Positions 44,913 through 53,183 of a DNA stretch of 64,000 nucleotides are shown one piece after another. A model generated the notes under the pieces. It saw only the letters and a program-made list of their open reading frames with translations, was not told the origin of the DNA and ran no database searches. A program made the position numbers and the translations under genes. This DNA comes from Polynucleobacter sp. UK-Gri1-W3 (GTDB lineage: Bacteria; Pseudomonadota; Gammaproteobacteria; Burkholderiales; Burkholderiaceae): the NCBI RefSeq assembly GCF_018881595.1, contig NZ_JACVQA010000001.1, positions 185,625-249,624 of the forward strand. Reading direction: 5' to 3'. Each line of letters begins with the position of its first letter. Position 1 is the stretch's first letter.

Positions 44913-45698
44913 ATGACTGCAAATTGCATCCTAGAGCGTGTTGCTGAGACCAAATCAACCAATGATGATCTTTTGGCGCGCTGGCGCGCAGGAGAGCTCA
45001 TTGATCCAGTAGCTCGAATTGCCCATAAGCAAACTGCAGGTAAAGGCCGGGCAGGCCGATCATGGCTAGCCAATCCAGAGGACTCTCTCTGCTTTTCCTT
45101 AGCATTTCCCTTTAAAAGCACCGTTGCTGAACTCAGCGGACTTAGTCTATTGGTTGGCTTAGCAGTGCTTGCTGGTATTGCCCAGGCTTGCGATATGAGT
45201 GAAGCAGAACTTCAAGCGGCAGGTCTTCAACTGAAATGGCCTAACGATTTATTACTGAACCAAAACAAACTTGGCGGCATCTTGATTGAGGGTGGCCAAA
45301 CAAAAATCGGTGATCCTACTTGGATGATTATTGGGGTTGGCATTAACTTGCGCAATACAGAAATGATTGAAGCCAATCTGGAAACGGGACTCAAAGTAGG
45401 CTCCCTTTCCCAACTTATCAAATCACCTCCTGATTCAGAATATCTCTGGCTTAAATTACTGGCTTCACTTGAACACGAGCTTGCCGAATTTGATCTTCAT
45501 GGATTCAAACCATGCACAGAACGTTGGATGAAATGGGATGCCTATCGAAACCAAGCAGTTTGTATTTCTGGTGCTGGTAGAGATCCCATTTACGGTATTG
45601 CAAATGGCGTGGATGAAACGGGAGCATTACTATTACAGCAAGATAACAAAACCATTGCCATTCATGCAGGTGATGTTTCACTACGGATTCAATCATGA
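44913..45698 (+). CDS. birA: Biotin-[acetyl-CoA-carboxylase] ligase, class I
   Basis: The 261-residue enzyme attaches biotin to the carboxyl carrier protein. It has the biotinyl-AMP loop KGRAGRSW, LKWPNDLLLNQNKLGGILIE and the C-terminal SH3-like domain. It has no N-terminal helix-turn-helix, so it cannot repress a biotin operon as E. coli BirA does. The stop overlaps the coaX start (ATGA). Confidence 0.95.
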   Translation: MTANCILERVAETKSTNDDLLARWRAGELIDPVARIAHKQTAGKGRAGRSWLANPEDSLCFSLAFPFKSTVAELSGLSLLVGLAVLAGIAQACDMSEAELQAAGLQLKWPNDLLLNQNKLGGILIEGGQTKIGDPTWMIIGVGINLRNTEMIEANLETGLKVGSLSQLIKSPPDSEYLWLKLLASLEHELAEFDLHGFKPCTERWMKWDAYRNQAVCISGAGRDPIYGIANGVDETGALLLQQDNKTIAIHAGDVSLRIQS

Positions 45699-46504
45699 GC
45701 CTCTATTTATTTTTTGATGTTGGCAATACACGCCTCAAATGGGCTGCGGTGGAATCTACTCAGAATCCAAGCGCTCAACAAAAAAAATTATGGGCTTACT
45801 CTGGCTCCATCAGCAGTAAGTCTTTGCAGTCTGCAGAACATAGAGCCGAATTAGCTGACTATATTGCTAAAACATTACCAAAGCCTGCAGCCATAGGGTT
45901 TTGCTGTGTGGCCGGGCCAGAAGCGATCGAGAATCTCAAATCATTATTCCCGCAGTGGAGCGATGTTGAATGGAAGCAATTAAAAGGGGATAGCCCTTAC
46001 GCAGGAATGCGCAGCTTTTATCAAGACCCGGGCAAGCTAGGTGCTGATCGCTGGGCTGCGCTGATAGGTGCACGTGCCTTGTCAAATAAAAACACTTTAA
46101 TTGTGAATGCTGGAACTGCTACAACAATCGATTTACTTGGCTCTAATGGCGTACATTACGGCGGCTGGATTTTGCCTGGTCTTGAATTAATGCAAACTAG
46201 CTTAGCAAACAATACTGCACAGCTAGATTTGGCTACACGTTCAGAACAGCATGGTTTTGGCACCTGCACTAATGATGCAATCATTGGAGGCTGTGATGCA
46301 GCGCAAGTTGGTGCAATTCTTTATGGCATGCAGCATGCAAAAGAGATGAATATCCCGGTTGAGAAAATTTGGATTGACGGCGGGAATGCCAAAATCTTAG
46401 CAAAGGAAATTTTGCAAACGAATTTACCTGCTAAGCAGTTGCTGGAGGCGACTGAAGGCTTGGTGCTTCGTGGTATTTGGGCGTGGTTACTACAAAATCC
46501 TTAG
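45695..46504 (+). CDS. coaX: Type III pantothenate kinase
   Basis: CoaX performs the first step of coenzyme A synthesis and, unlike type I, is not feedback-inhibited by CoA. The 269-residue protein has the phosphate motif FDVGNTRLKWA, the DPGKLGADRWAALIGA segment and VNAGTATTIDLL. The birA-coaX pairing is typical of beta-proteobacteria. It is convergent with rfaE2 across a 9-bp direct duplication. Confidence 0.96.
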   Translation: MSLYLFFDVGNTRLKWAAVESTQNPSAQQKKLWAYSGSISSKSLQSAEHRAELADYIAKTLPKPAAIGFCCVAGPEAIENLKSLFPQWSDVEWKQLKGDSPYAGMRSFYQDPGKLGADRWAALIGARALSNKNTLIVNAGTATTIDLLGSNGVHYGGWILPGLELMQTSLANNTAQLDLATRSEQHGFGTCTNDAIIGGCDAAQVGAILYGMQHAKEMNIPVEKIWIDGGNAKILAKEILQTNLPAKQLLEATEGLVLRGIWAWLLQNP

Positions 46505-46518
46505 GAGCGTTAGGAGCG
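46501..46518 (+). repeat. Direct duplication of TTAGGAGCG
   Basis: Two identical 9-bp copies stand head to tail. The first holds the TAG stop of coaX; the second holds, on the other strand, the TAA stop of the convergent rfaE2. Confidence 0.75.
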
Positions 46519-46998
46519 AATCTTACCTAATAGGCTTGTAGTTGAACGCTCATAGAGGAACGGTATTGCAACCGCCTTGCCACCCCAACTTTTTACCAGA
46601 TGGGTTTCAGCCAAGGTATCGATTTCGTAATCGCCGCCTTTGACGTAAATATCAGGCCGGATTTTTTCAATTAAATTCACTGGCGTTTGTTCGGTAAACA
46701 ACACTGCCATATCCACGCTTTCCAGCGCAGCTAACAAAGCCTGGCGATCAGCCTCAGAATTAATGGGTCTGTCATCACCTTTACCCAACATCTTGACCGA
46801 AGCATCTGAATTAACGCCGACCACCAAGCTAGCCCCCAAAGCACGTGCCTGAGCCAAATAACTGGCATGACCACGGTGCAAGATATCAAAGACACCATTA
46901 GTAAATACCAGGGGCCTTGGAAGGCCCGCCAAGCGATCAGCAAGTTGCTCTGGTGGACAAACCTTAGCTTCAAAGGAGGGTGGTGGCAAATGGCTCAT
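46510..46998 (-). CDS. rfaE2: Heptose-1-phosphate adenylyltransferase
   Basis: The enzyme makes ADP-heptose for the inner core of lipopolysaccharide. The 162-residue protein is the nucleotidyltransferase half of HldE only, with TNGVFDILHRGHASYL and the YVKGGDYEIDTL and ERSTTSLLGKI blocks. The kinase half (rfaE1) is not in the window, as expected where the two functions are separate genes. Confidence 0.95.
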   Translation of the reverse strand: MSHLPPPSFEAKVCPPEQLADRLAGLPRPLVFTNGVFDILHRGHASYLAQARALGASLVVGVNSDASVKMLGKGDDRPINSEADRQALLAALESVDMAVLFTEQTPVNLIEKIRPDIYVKGGDYEIDTLAETHLVKSWGGKAVAIPFLYERSTTSLLGKIRS

Positions 46999-47089
46999 GA
47001 CTCAATATTAATGGCAATCTTGCACAGCGAGCGATATTGGCCAGAATGTCTTAGACTTGGCCTCTACTTAGTGAAATAAAAGGCGCAAT

Positions 47090-47659
47090 ATGCACCGCTA
47101 TCTGATGAATTTCCTCTTTGGCTTATTTACCCTTCTATCGGGACTTCAGCTTGCTCATGCTGCAAACACTTGCAGCCCTCTGCTCTCCCATACCTTTCCC
47201 CGTCTTCAGGACGAGGCACCACAAAATCTTTGTCAATACCAAGGCAAAGTCATTTTGGTTGTGAATACAGCGAGTTTCTGCGGCTTTACCAGTCAATATG
47301 AAGGTCTTGAGAAGCTATATGCGAAATACAAAGATCAGGGGTTTGTAGTTTTAGGATTCCCCTCCAATGACTTCGGACAACAGGAGCCTGGCAGCAATAA
47401 AGAAATTGCCGAATTCTGCAAAAATACGTACGACGTGAAATTTCCGATGTTTGCCAAAAGCGTAGTTTCAGGTAACAACCCCAATCCCCTATTTAAGATG
47501 TTGATTGCCAAAACAGGTACAACTCCAAAATGGAATTTTTATAAATACCTAATTGATCGCAATGGCAATGTGATTGATTCATTTGGCAGTATGACTAAAC
47601 CCAGTAGCAGCAGTATTACCGGCCCAATTGAAAAGCTTTTAGGAGAAAAAGCGCAGTGA
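47090..47659 (+). CDS. Secreted glutathione peroxidase
   Basis: A 189-residue thiol peroxidase with an N-terminal signal peptide (about 1-25). The active-site residues are Cys64 in NTASFCGFTSQY (cysteine, not selenocysteine), Gln in GFPSNDFGQQEPGS and Trp in PKWNFYKYL. It reduces hydroperoxides. It is first in a five-gene operon and its TGA overlaps the GTG start of the FAD oxidoreductase, so it is translationally linked to lipid-modification genes. Its leader (46999-47089) shows no recognised operator. Confidence 0.93.
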   Translation: MHRYLMNFLFGLFTLLSGLQLAHAANTCSPLLSHTFPRLQDEAPQNLCQYQGKVILVVNTASFCGFTSQYEGLEKLYAKYKDQGFVVLGFPSNDFGQQEPGSNKEIAEFCKNTYDVKFPMFAKSVVSGNNPNPLFKMLIAKTGTTPKWNFYKYLIDRNGNVIDSFGSMTKPSSSSITGPIEKLLGEKAQ

Positions 47660-49032
47660 GTAAAAAAAGAATTGCCATTATTGGTGCAGGCATCTCTGGA
47701 TTAGGCTGCGCATATGCCTTAAGACAACATCCTGAATTTGAAATTACTTTATATGAAGCAGGCAATCATATAGGCGGTCACAGTAATACTGTAGATTTCA
47801 ATTACAACGTCGATGGCAAAGAACTTGCACATGGTGTCGATACTGGCTTTTTGGTCTTTAACCGCAAGACTTATCCACGACTCGTTCGACTATTTGAAGA
47901 AATTCAAGCGCCAATAGCTCCATCTGAAATGTCTTTTTCTGTCTCCATTGATACCTCTGGAAAATCTGGATTCAACAAAAAAATTGAATGGGCTGGTAAT
48001 GACATGAATTCTTTTTTTGGGCAAAGATCTAATCTCTTATCTCCATCCTTCTGGAGAATGGCCTACGACATCTTGCGCTTTAATCGCCTGGCTACTCAGT
48101 TGGCGCATGAACAAATTGAGGCCGGTCATTTATACAAAGAACCTGATGAAAAAATTGCGGATTTTTTAAAGCGCCATCGCTTTAGCCAAAGCTTTAAAGA
48201 GAATTATTTTCTACCGATGATTGGCGCTATCTGGTCCTGCTCAGTGGAGCAGATGCTAGAGTTTCCTATTCAAACCATGGTGCGTTTTTGCCATAACCAT
48301 GGTCTTTTGCAAATCCAAAATCGTCCGCAATGGTTAACTATTCAGGGTGGATCTAGAGAGTATGTAAAACGGATTGTTGCAGCTTTAACAAAACATCAAA
48401 TAGTGATTAGGCGTGAGTCTGCCTTGCGCGTAAATACAAATCACAACGGCGAACAAGTTGAAGTCATCAGCCAGTCTGGCTCAAGCCTCTTTGACGAAGT
48501 CATCATGGCTTGTCACAGTGACCAAACGCTAGATTTAGTTCACGGCATTAATCAGCAAGCCAGAAATATTTTGGCAGCCATCCCATATCAAAAAAATCGT
48601 GCAATTTTGCACACTGATATCCGCTTCTTGCCAGAAGCAAAGCGCTGCTGGGCCGCCTGGAACTACACCGCCAAATCTGGTGATCTGCCCAATGTAAAAC
48701 AACATGTCAGCGTTAATTACTTAATTAATCGCTTGCAGCCACTGCCAAGCCAACTACAAGATACACAAATCATTGTTAGCTTAAATCCCTCAGAAGAACC
48801 AGACCCAAAATTGGTTCACCAAGAAATTCACTATTCCCATCCAGTCTTTGACATGAGTGCAATACAAGCTCAGAAAGAGCTCCCCTTAATTCAGGGATCA
48901 TCTTCAATTTGGTATTGCGGCGCCTGGACTGGCTTTGGATTTCATGAGGATGGCTTACGTTCCGGTGAATTAGTCGCTGAAGCTTTAATTGAAAGCGTTC
49001 GTCAGCCCATTAAAACCAAACAAGATGTCTAG
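47656..49032 (+). CDS. FAD-dependent amine-oxidase-like oxidoreductase
   Basis: A 458-residue flavoprotein starting at GTG (47656). It has the dinucleotide motif IIGAGISGLGCAYAL, EAGNHIGGHSNTVDF, and the C-terminal FAD-contact block WYCGAWTGFGFHEDGLRSG. This is the family found beside DUF1365 and cyclopropane-fatty-acid-synthase genes in many proteobacteria. In Rhodobacter a related cluster takes part in singlet-oxygen response and methylated or furan fatty acids; a similar desaturase or oxidase role is likely here. Confidence 0.85.
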   Translation: MSKKRIAIIGAGISGLGCAYALRQHPEFEITLYEAGNHIGGHSNTVDFNYNVDGKELAHGVDTGFLVFNRKTYPRLVRLFEEIQAPIAPSEMSFSVSIDTSGKSGFNKKIEWAGNDMNSFFGQRSNLLSPSFWRMAYDILRFNRLATQLAHEQIEAGHLYKEPDEKIADFLKRHRFSQSFKENYFLPMIGAIWSCSVEQMLEFPIQTMVRFCHNHGLLQIQNRPQWLTIQGGSREYVKRIVAALTKHQIVIRRESALRVNTNHNGEQVEVISQSGSSLFDEVIMACHSDQTLDLVHGINQQARNILAAIPYQKNRAILHTDIRFLPEAKRCWAAWNYTAKSGDLPNVKQHVSVNYLINRLQPLPSQLQDTQIIVSLNPSEEPDPKLVHQEIHYSHPVFDMSAIQAQKELPLIQGSSSIWYCGAWTGFGFHEDGLRSGELVAEALIESVRQPIKTKQDV

Positions 49033-49035
49033 TTA

Positions 49036-49821
49036 ATGGCGCAAGCAAAGATTAACTTTGGAGTTGTAAAGCACCAGCGCTTGCGGCCGGCTAAGAATGC
49101 TTTTGGTTATGGAGTCTTTACTGTCTCTATCCCTATGCGCACTCGTAGCGCCAATCCAAATTTACTTAGTCACTTGGGCTTAAGCGATAACCGATGGGGT
49201 CTTTGCGCATTTTTTGACAAGGATCATGGTCTAGGTGAGCCCAATAGCCTTGCCTGGATCGAAAAGATTCTTGCAGAAAATCATGTGCAACATGTTGATG
49301 GCGAAATTTGGCTGCAAACTTTTCCTAGGGTGTTGGGCTACGTTTTTAATCCAGTGAGCTTCTGGCTCTGTACACGGGCTAATGGCAAAGTACAGGCTGT
49401 ATTAGCCGAGGTCAACAATACCTTTGGTGAACGCCATTGTTATTTGCTTTACAAAGATTCTGGCGAAGCGCTTCGTTCTGGTGAAACACTTACCAGTAAA
49501 AAGGTATTTCATGTTTCGCCATTTTGTGAAGTGCGCGGTGACTATCATTTCCGCTTCTTATTTCCGCAAGATAGCAGTAGCGGCAATAACAGCGTCTGTC
49601 GCATCGAGTTACACGAAGATGGACTTCCCCTTATCAATACGAGTATTGGCGGCACTAGCCGCCCACTAAACCTAGCCAATGTGATGCTGGCGCTCATTCG
49701 CTATCCTCTAATGAGCTTAGGAGTGATTTTCCGCATACACTGGCAAGCATTGAAATTATGGGTAAAAGGTGTACCCTTTCACTCTAAGCCCAAACCACCA
49801 GAACTCGAAGTTAGCAGATGA
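49036..49821 (+). CDS. DUF1365 protein
   Basis: A 261-residue protein with FPRVLGYVFNPVSFWLC, LAEVNNTFGERHCYLL and KVFHVSPFCEVRGDYHFRF, the signature segments of DUF1365. It is 3 bp after the flavoprotein gene and its stop overlaps the methyltransferase start. The family always goes with the same flavoprotein and Cfa-like enzymes; no activity is established to my knowledge. Confidence 0.9.
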   Translation: MAQAKINFGVVKHQRLRPAKNAFGYGVFTVSIPMRTRSANPNLLSHLGLSDNRWGLCAFFDKDHGLGEPNSLAWIEKILAENHVQHVDGEIWLQTFPRVLGYVFNPVSFWLCTRANGKVQAVLAEVNNTFGERHCYLLYKDSGEALRSGETLTSKKVFHVSPFCEVRGDYHFRFLFPQDSSSGNNSVCRIELHEDGLPLINTSIGGTSRPLNLANVMLALIRYPLMSLGVIFRIHWQALKLWVKGVPFHSKPKPPELEVSR

Positions 49822-51113
49822 ATCGCCCCGGACAATCACTTCTCTCTAGACTGAACTTTTCTCGCCCACATGAGTCAGTTGGTGCCTCACCGCAACATCA
49901 AATTAGCACTAAGGCGCTTCTAACATTGCTGACCCAACTGGGTAGCGGTCACTTAACGCTAACTATGCCCAATGGTGAAAAGCGAGAATTTGGCAATCAC
50001 AGCGATGCCTTACATGCAGAGATCCATGTGCTGGAGTGGTCAGTATTTAAAGAGATCATGTCGCATGGCGATATTGGTTTTGCTGAAAGTTATATCCAAG
50101 GAAAGTGGAATACTCCCGATCTCAAAGCCTTACTTGAGCTGGCGATACGCAATCGCACTATTTTAGAAAAAGCCATCTATGGCAATTGGTATGGATCCAT
50201 CTTTTATCGCCTAAAGCATTGGCTACGGGATAACAGTAAGGCGGGAAGTCGCAAGAACATTCATGCGCATTACGACCTGGGAAATGCGTTCTATACCCTC
50301 TGGCTTGATCCCACTATGAGCTACTCTAGCGCCTGGTTTTCAGAGGGCGATAAGCAATCATTAATGGATGCGCAGCGTGCAAAGATTAGACGCATTCTCG
50401 AATCACTTCAAACCAAGCCGGGAGATCATGTTTTAGAAATCGGCTGTGGCTGGGGTGGAGTGATGGAAGAGTCCCTGCGAAATGATAGGGCGATTACTGG
50501 CCTCACACTCTCTACAGAACAAAAAGCATTTGCAGAAAAGCGTTTGTTAGCGATTCAAGCACAGACCGCTAACCCAACCTCTTTTGAGGTGCGATTACAG
50601 GACTACCGTGATTGTCAGGAAAAATTTGATGGTATCGCTTCCGTTGAAATGTTTGAAGCAGTGGGTGAGAAACATTGGCCAGAATATTTTGAAACTGTTG
50701 CCCATTGTTTAAAAGCCGGGGGTAAAGCTTGCATCCAAACCATCGTGATTGCAGAAGATCTTTTTGATCGCTATCGTCGCAATACCGACTTCATTCAGCA
50801 GTATGTATTTCCGGGAGGTATGCTGCCTTCTAAGACAAGCTTTAAGGCAAGTGCAGCCAAAGCCGGCTTGAGAATCGAACAAGAGTTTGCCTTTGGTGCT
50901 GACTATGCAAAAACGCTTTGCCTCTGGAGGGATAGCTTTAATCAAAAACTACAAGAGGTACGTCAACTAGGGTTTGATGAAGCCTTTATTCGTCTTTGGA
51001 ACTTCTATCTGATGTATTGTGCCGCAGGCTTTACCGAACGCAATATCGATGTAGTGCAATTTACCCTTAGCCATCAATCCCCAGAAGCCTATTCTGAAAC
51101 GCTTAACGCATGA
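49818..51113 (+). CDS. Cyclopropane-fatty-acid-synthase-like methyltransferase
   Basis: A 431-residue SAM-dependent enzyme acting on phospholipid acyl chains. It has an N-terminal lipid-binding domain, AHYDLGNAFYTLWLDPTMSYSSAWF, the SAM motif VLEIGCGWGGVMEES, the bicarbonate-site region SVEMFEAVGEKHWPEYF, and the YFPGG-like QYVFPGGMLPS. It may form a cyclopropane ring or only a methyl branch; context with the flavoprotein and DUF1365 genes makes methylated or further modified fatty acids possible. It overlaps both neighbours by four bases. Confidence 0.9.
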   Translation: MNRPGQSLLSRLNFSRPHESVGASPQHQISTKALLTLLTQLGSGHLTLTMPNGEKREFGNHSDALHAEIHVLEWSVFKEIMSHGDIGFAESYIQGKWNTPDLKALLELAIRNRTILEKAIYGNWYGSIFYRLKHWLRDNSKAGSRKNIHAHYDLGNAFYTLWLDPTMSYSSAWFSEGDKQSLMDAQRAKIRRILESLQTKPGDHVLEIGCGWGGVMEESLRNDRAITGLTLSTEQKAFAEKRLLAIQAQTANPTSFEVRLQDYRDCQEKFDGIASVEMFEAVGEKHWPEYFETVAHCLKAGGKACIQTIVIAEDLFDRYRRNTDFIQQYVFPGGMLPSKTSFKASAAKAGLRIEQEFAFGADYAKTLCLWRDSFNQKLQEVRQLGFDEAFIRLWNFYLMYCAAGFTERNIDVVQFTLSHQSPEAYSETLNA

Positions 51114-51886
51114 AACAACACGGTATTGATCACTTTTCAGGAAAAAGGGTCTGGGTTATAGGTGCCTCTAGCGGCATTGGCGAGGCTTGTGCAAAGGCTC
51201 TCCTAAACAAAGGCGCAAAAGTAGCCATCTCCAGCCGAAGAGCTGAACGATTAAATCAAATTGCTCTGAATGGAGAGAGTGGGCAGACTTTGGTTATTCC
51301 ACTGGACGTCACTAATGACGAGCAACTCCAAGTTGGCTACAAAACCATTTTGAGCGCCTGGAGCGGAATCGATATCCTTCTTTTTGTATCTGGAATGTAT
51401 GTGCCTCTTCGTGCAGATAATTTCGATATCAAGATTGCAGAACAAACAATTGATGCAAATCTTTTGGGACCCATGAGAGCAGTTGCATTGGTGATGCCAG
51501 AGATGTTGAAGGCTCACTTAGGGCACATCGCCATTGTTGGCAGCGTGGCAGGTTACAGCGGCCTTCCAAAAGCGTTGGCATATGGCCCAAGTAAAGCTGC
51601 CATCATCAATTTTTGTGAGAATTTATATTACGACTTACTCCCTACTGGAGTCAGCGTACATATGATCTCGCCAGGATTTGTCGCTACTGAAGCTACTGCT
51701 CAAAATGATTTTGAAATGCCGGCTCTTATTAGCGCAGAACAAGCAGCGGATGAGATATTAATGGGCATTCAAAAGGGAGAGTTTGATATTCACTTCCCCA
51801 AGAGATTCTCAAGATTCTTGAAGTTCCTCAGAATCTTGCCTTACCCAATTTACTTTTGGATCGTGCGCCGCTTCGTCAAAATTTGA
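51110..51886 (+). CDS. Short-chain dehydrogenase/reductase
   Basis: A 258-residue SDR with the cofactor motif VIGASSGIGEACA, catalytic Ser in GSVAGYSG and Tyr-x3-Lys in AYGPSKAAI. A C-terminal hydrophobic stretch (about 238-252) may associate with the membrane. It is the last gene of the lipid-modification operon, overlapping the Cfa-like gene by four bases. The substrate is unknown. Confidence 0.87.
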   Translation: MKQHGIDHFSGKRVWVIGASSGIGEACAKALLNKGAKVAISSRRAERLNQIALNGESGQTLVIPLDVTNDEQLQVGYKTILSAWSGIDILLFVSGMYVPLRADNFDIKIAEQTIDANLLGPMRAVALVMPEMLKAHLGHIAIVGSVAGYSGLPKALAYGPSKAAIINFCENLYYDLLPTGVSVHMISPGFVATEATAQNDFEMPALISAEQAADEILMGIQKGEFDIHFPKRFSRFLKFLRILPYPIYFWIVRRFVKI

Positions 51887-51916
51887 GCGGCGCTATAGCA
51901 ATAGCTGCGGATAAAG

Positions 51917-52564
51917 TTATTGCTTGTACTTATCTTTACGGATCTTCTCTTCCAAGTAATCCATTACAGCGATTGCTTTAGCTTTAGATCCCGCAATAGA
52001 TGGTGAAGTAACGTATTTGCCCTGCATCACAATCGTCGGCACTCCATCAATGCGATAGGCCTCTGTCAATTGCTTAGCAGCGCGTGCTTTAGAAACTACT
52101 GCAAAAGAACGATAGCTTGCCAAGAAAGTGTTGCGATCAACGCCTTGTGATGCAACCCAATCAGCGATTTCTGACTCTGTTAGAAAACGCTTATTTTCTT
52201 TATGCATTGCATACATTACTTTTTCATTCAGAGCGTCGGCCTTACCCATGGACTCAAGCGCGTAATACATCTGACTGTGCGGCAAAAAGTCGTCACGGAA
52301 GGCTACTGGGACTCTTTTGAAGACAATATCTTTAGGTTGGCGCTTCACCCAGCTACTCAGCTCAGGCTCAAAGTCGTAGCAATGTGGGCAGCCGTACCAA
52401 AAGAATTCAATAACCTCTACTTTTCCCTTAGTTTCTACCGGTTGCGCAACGGGCAAAATACGATAGTCAAAACCTTCTTCAATTTTTTGACCTTGCGCAC
52501 CAGCAAAGCCACTTAATGAAAGAAGTGCAAATAAGGTAATGAATCTTTTGCTTAATGAAATCAT
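51917..52564 (-). CDS. dsbA: Thiol:disulfide interchange protein DsbA
   Basis: A 215-residue periplasmic oxidase with a signal peptide (1-23, ending AGA), the redox motif CPHC in FFWYGCPHCYDFE, and the cis-Pro loop DGVPTIVMQG. It introduces disulfides into exported proteins. It overlaps the SPOR-protein gene by four bases and follows argS in transcription order argS-SPOR-dsbA. Confidence 0.96.
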   Translation of the reverse strand: MISLSKRFITLFALLSLSGFAGAQGQKIEEGFDYRILPVAQPVETKGKVEVIEFFWYGCPHCYDFEPELSSWVKRQPKDIVFKRVPVAFRDDFLPHSQMYYALESMGKADALNEKVMYAMHKENKRFLTESEIADWVASQGVDRNTFLASYRSFAVVSKARAAKQLTEAYRIDGVPTIVMQGKYVTSPSIAGSKAKAIAVMDYLEEKIRKDKYKQ

Positions 52565-53148
52565 GATTTACTAGATTTAATCAAAGTTGGTTTAATACCT
52601 ATGCCACTCAATTTATCACGTACTGAGTTGCTCTCATCAACACTGTTATATGGACCTACACGAACTCGCCAAAGGGTATTGCCATCGCTAGTCACTTCAC
52701 TTAACTGAGCTTGTATACCCTGAATGGCCAAATTGGCTTTTTGTGCATCTGCATCAGCGCGCTTCGTAAATGCACCTACCTGCAAGAAATAGATAGAGTC
52801 TGATTTAGCCGCAGGTGACACATCTGCTGGCTTATCAGCAGTTTTCTTGCCATTGACTAAATCACCAATCGGATCTGCCGATGCAGGGGCAGGTGATTTG
52901 CCCTGAAGCGGTTTATTAAGATCGACCGGTTCAGTTGGGGTAGCTGCTTCACCCTCAGCAGGCGTAGCAGATGGCTTAATAATCAACGGCAAACTGGGGG
53001 CGCGCATCCCCGGTCTTTCTTGGGGAGTATTTTTGGAAAGATAAAAAGCGATAACAAAGGCAATGCCAAGGCCTGCACCTAAACCCAAAATAAAGCCGAG
53101 GATAGTACCGCCGTATTGGGAATTTTGCTGATTCGGTGTTTTCATCAT
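52561..53148 (-). CDS. SPOR-domain cell-division-associated protein
   Basis: A 195-residue protein with one N-terminal transmembrane helix (about 14-34), a Pro/Ala-rich linker (about 40-115), and a C-terminal SPOR domain (about 118-192, YFLQVGAFTKRADADAQKANL and LWRVRVGPYNSVDESNSVRDKL). SPOR domains bind denuded glycan strands at the division septum. The layout matches FtsN-like proteins, and argS-ftsN-dsbA is a known order in beta-proteobacteria. Confidence 0.9.
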   Translation of the reverse strand: MMKTPNQQNSQYGGTILGFILGLGAGLGIAFVIAFYLSKNTPQERPGMRAPSLPLIIKPSATPAEGEAATPTEPVDLNKPLQGKSPAPASADPIGDLVNGKKTADKPADVSPAAKSDSIYFLQVGAFTKRADADAQKANLAIQGIQAQLSEVTSDGNTLWRVRVGPYNSVDESNSVRDKLSGIGIKPTLIKSSKS

Positions 53149-53183
53149 TTCCTCATCTTACATCTTCACTTCATGCCTCGCCA

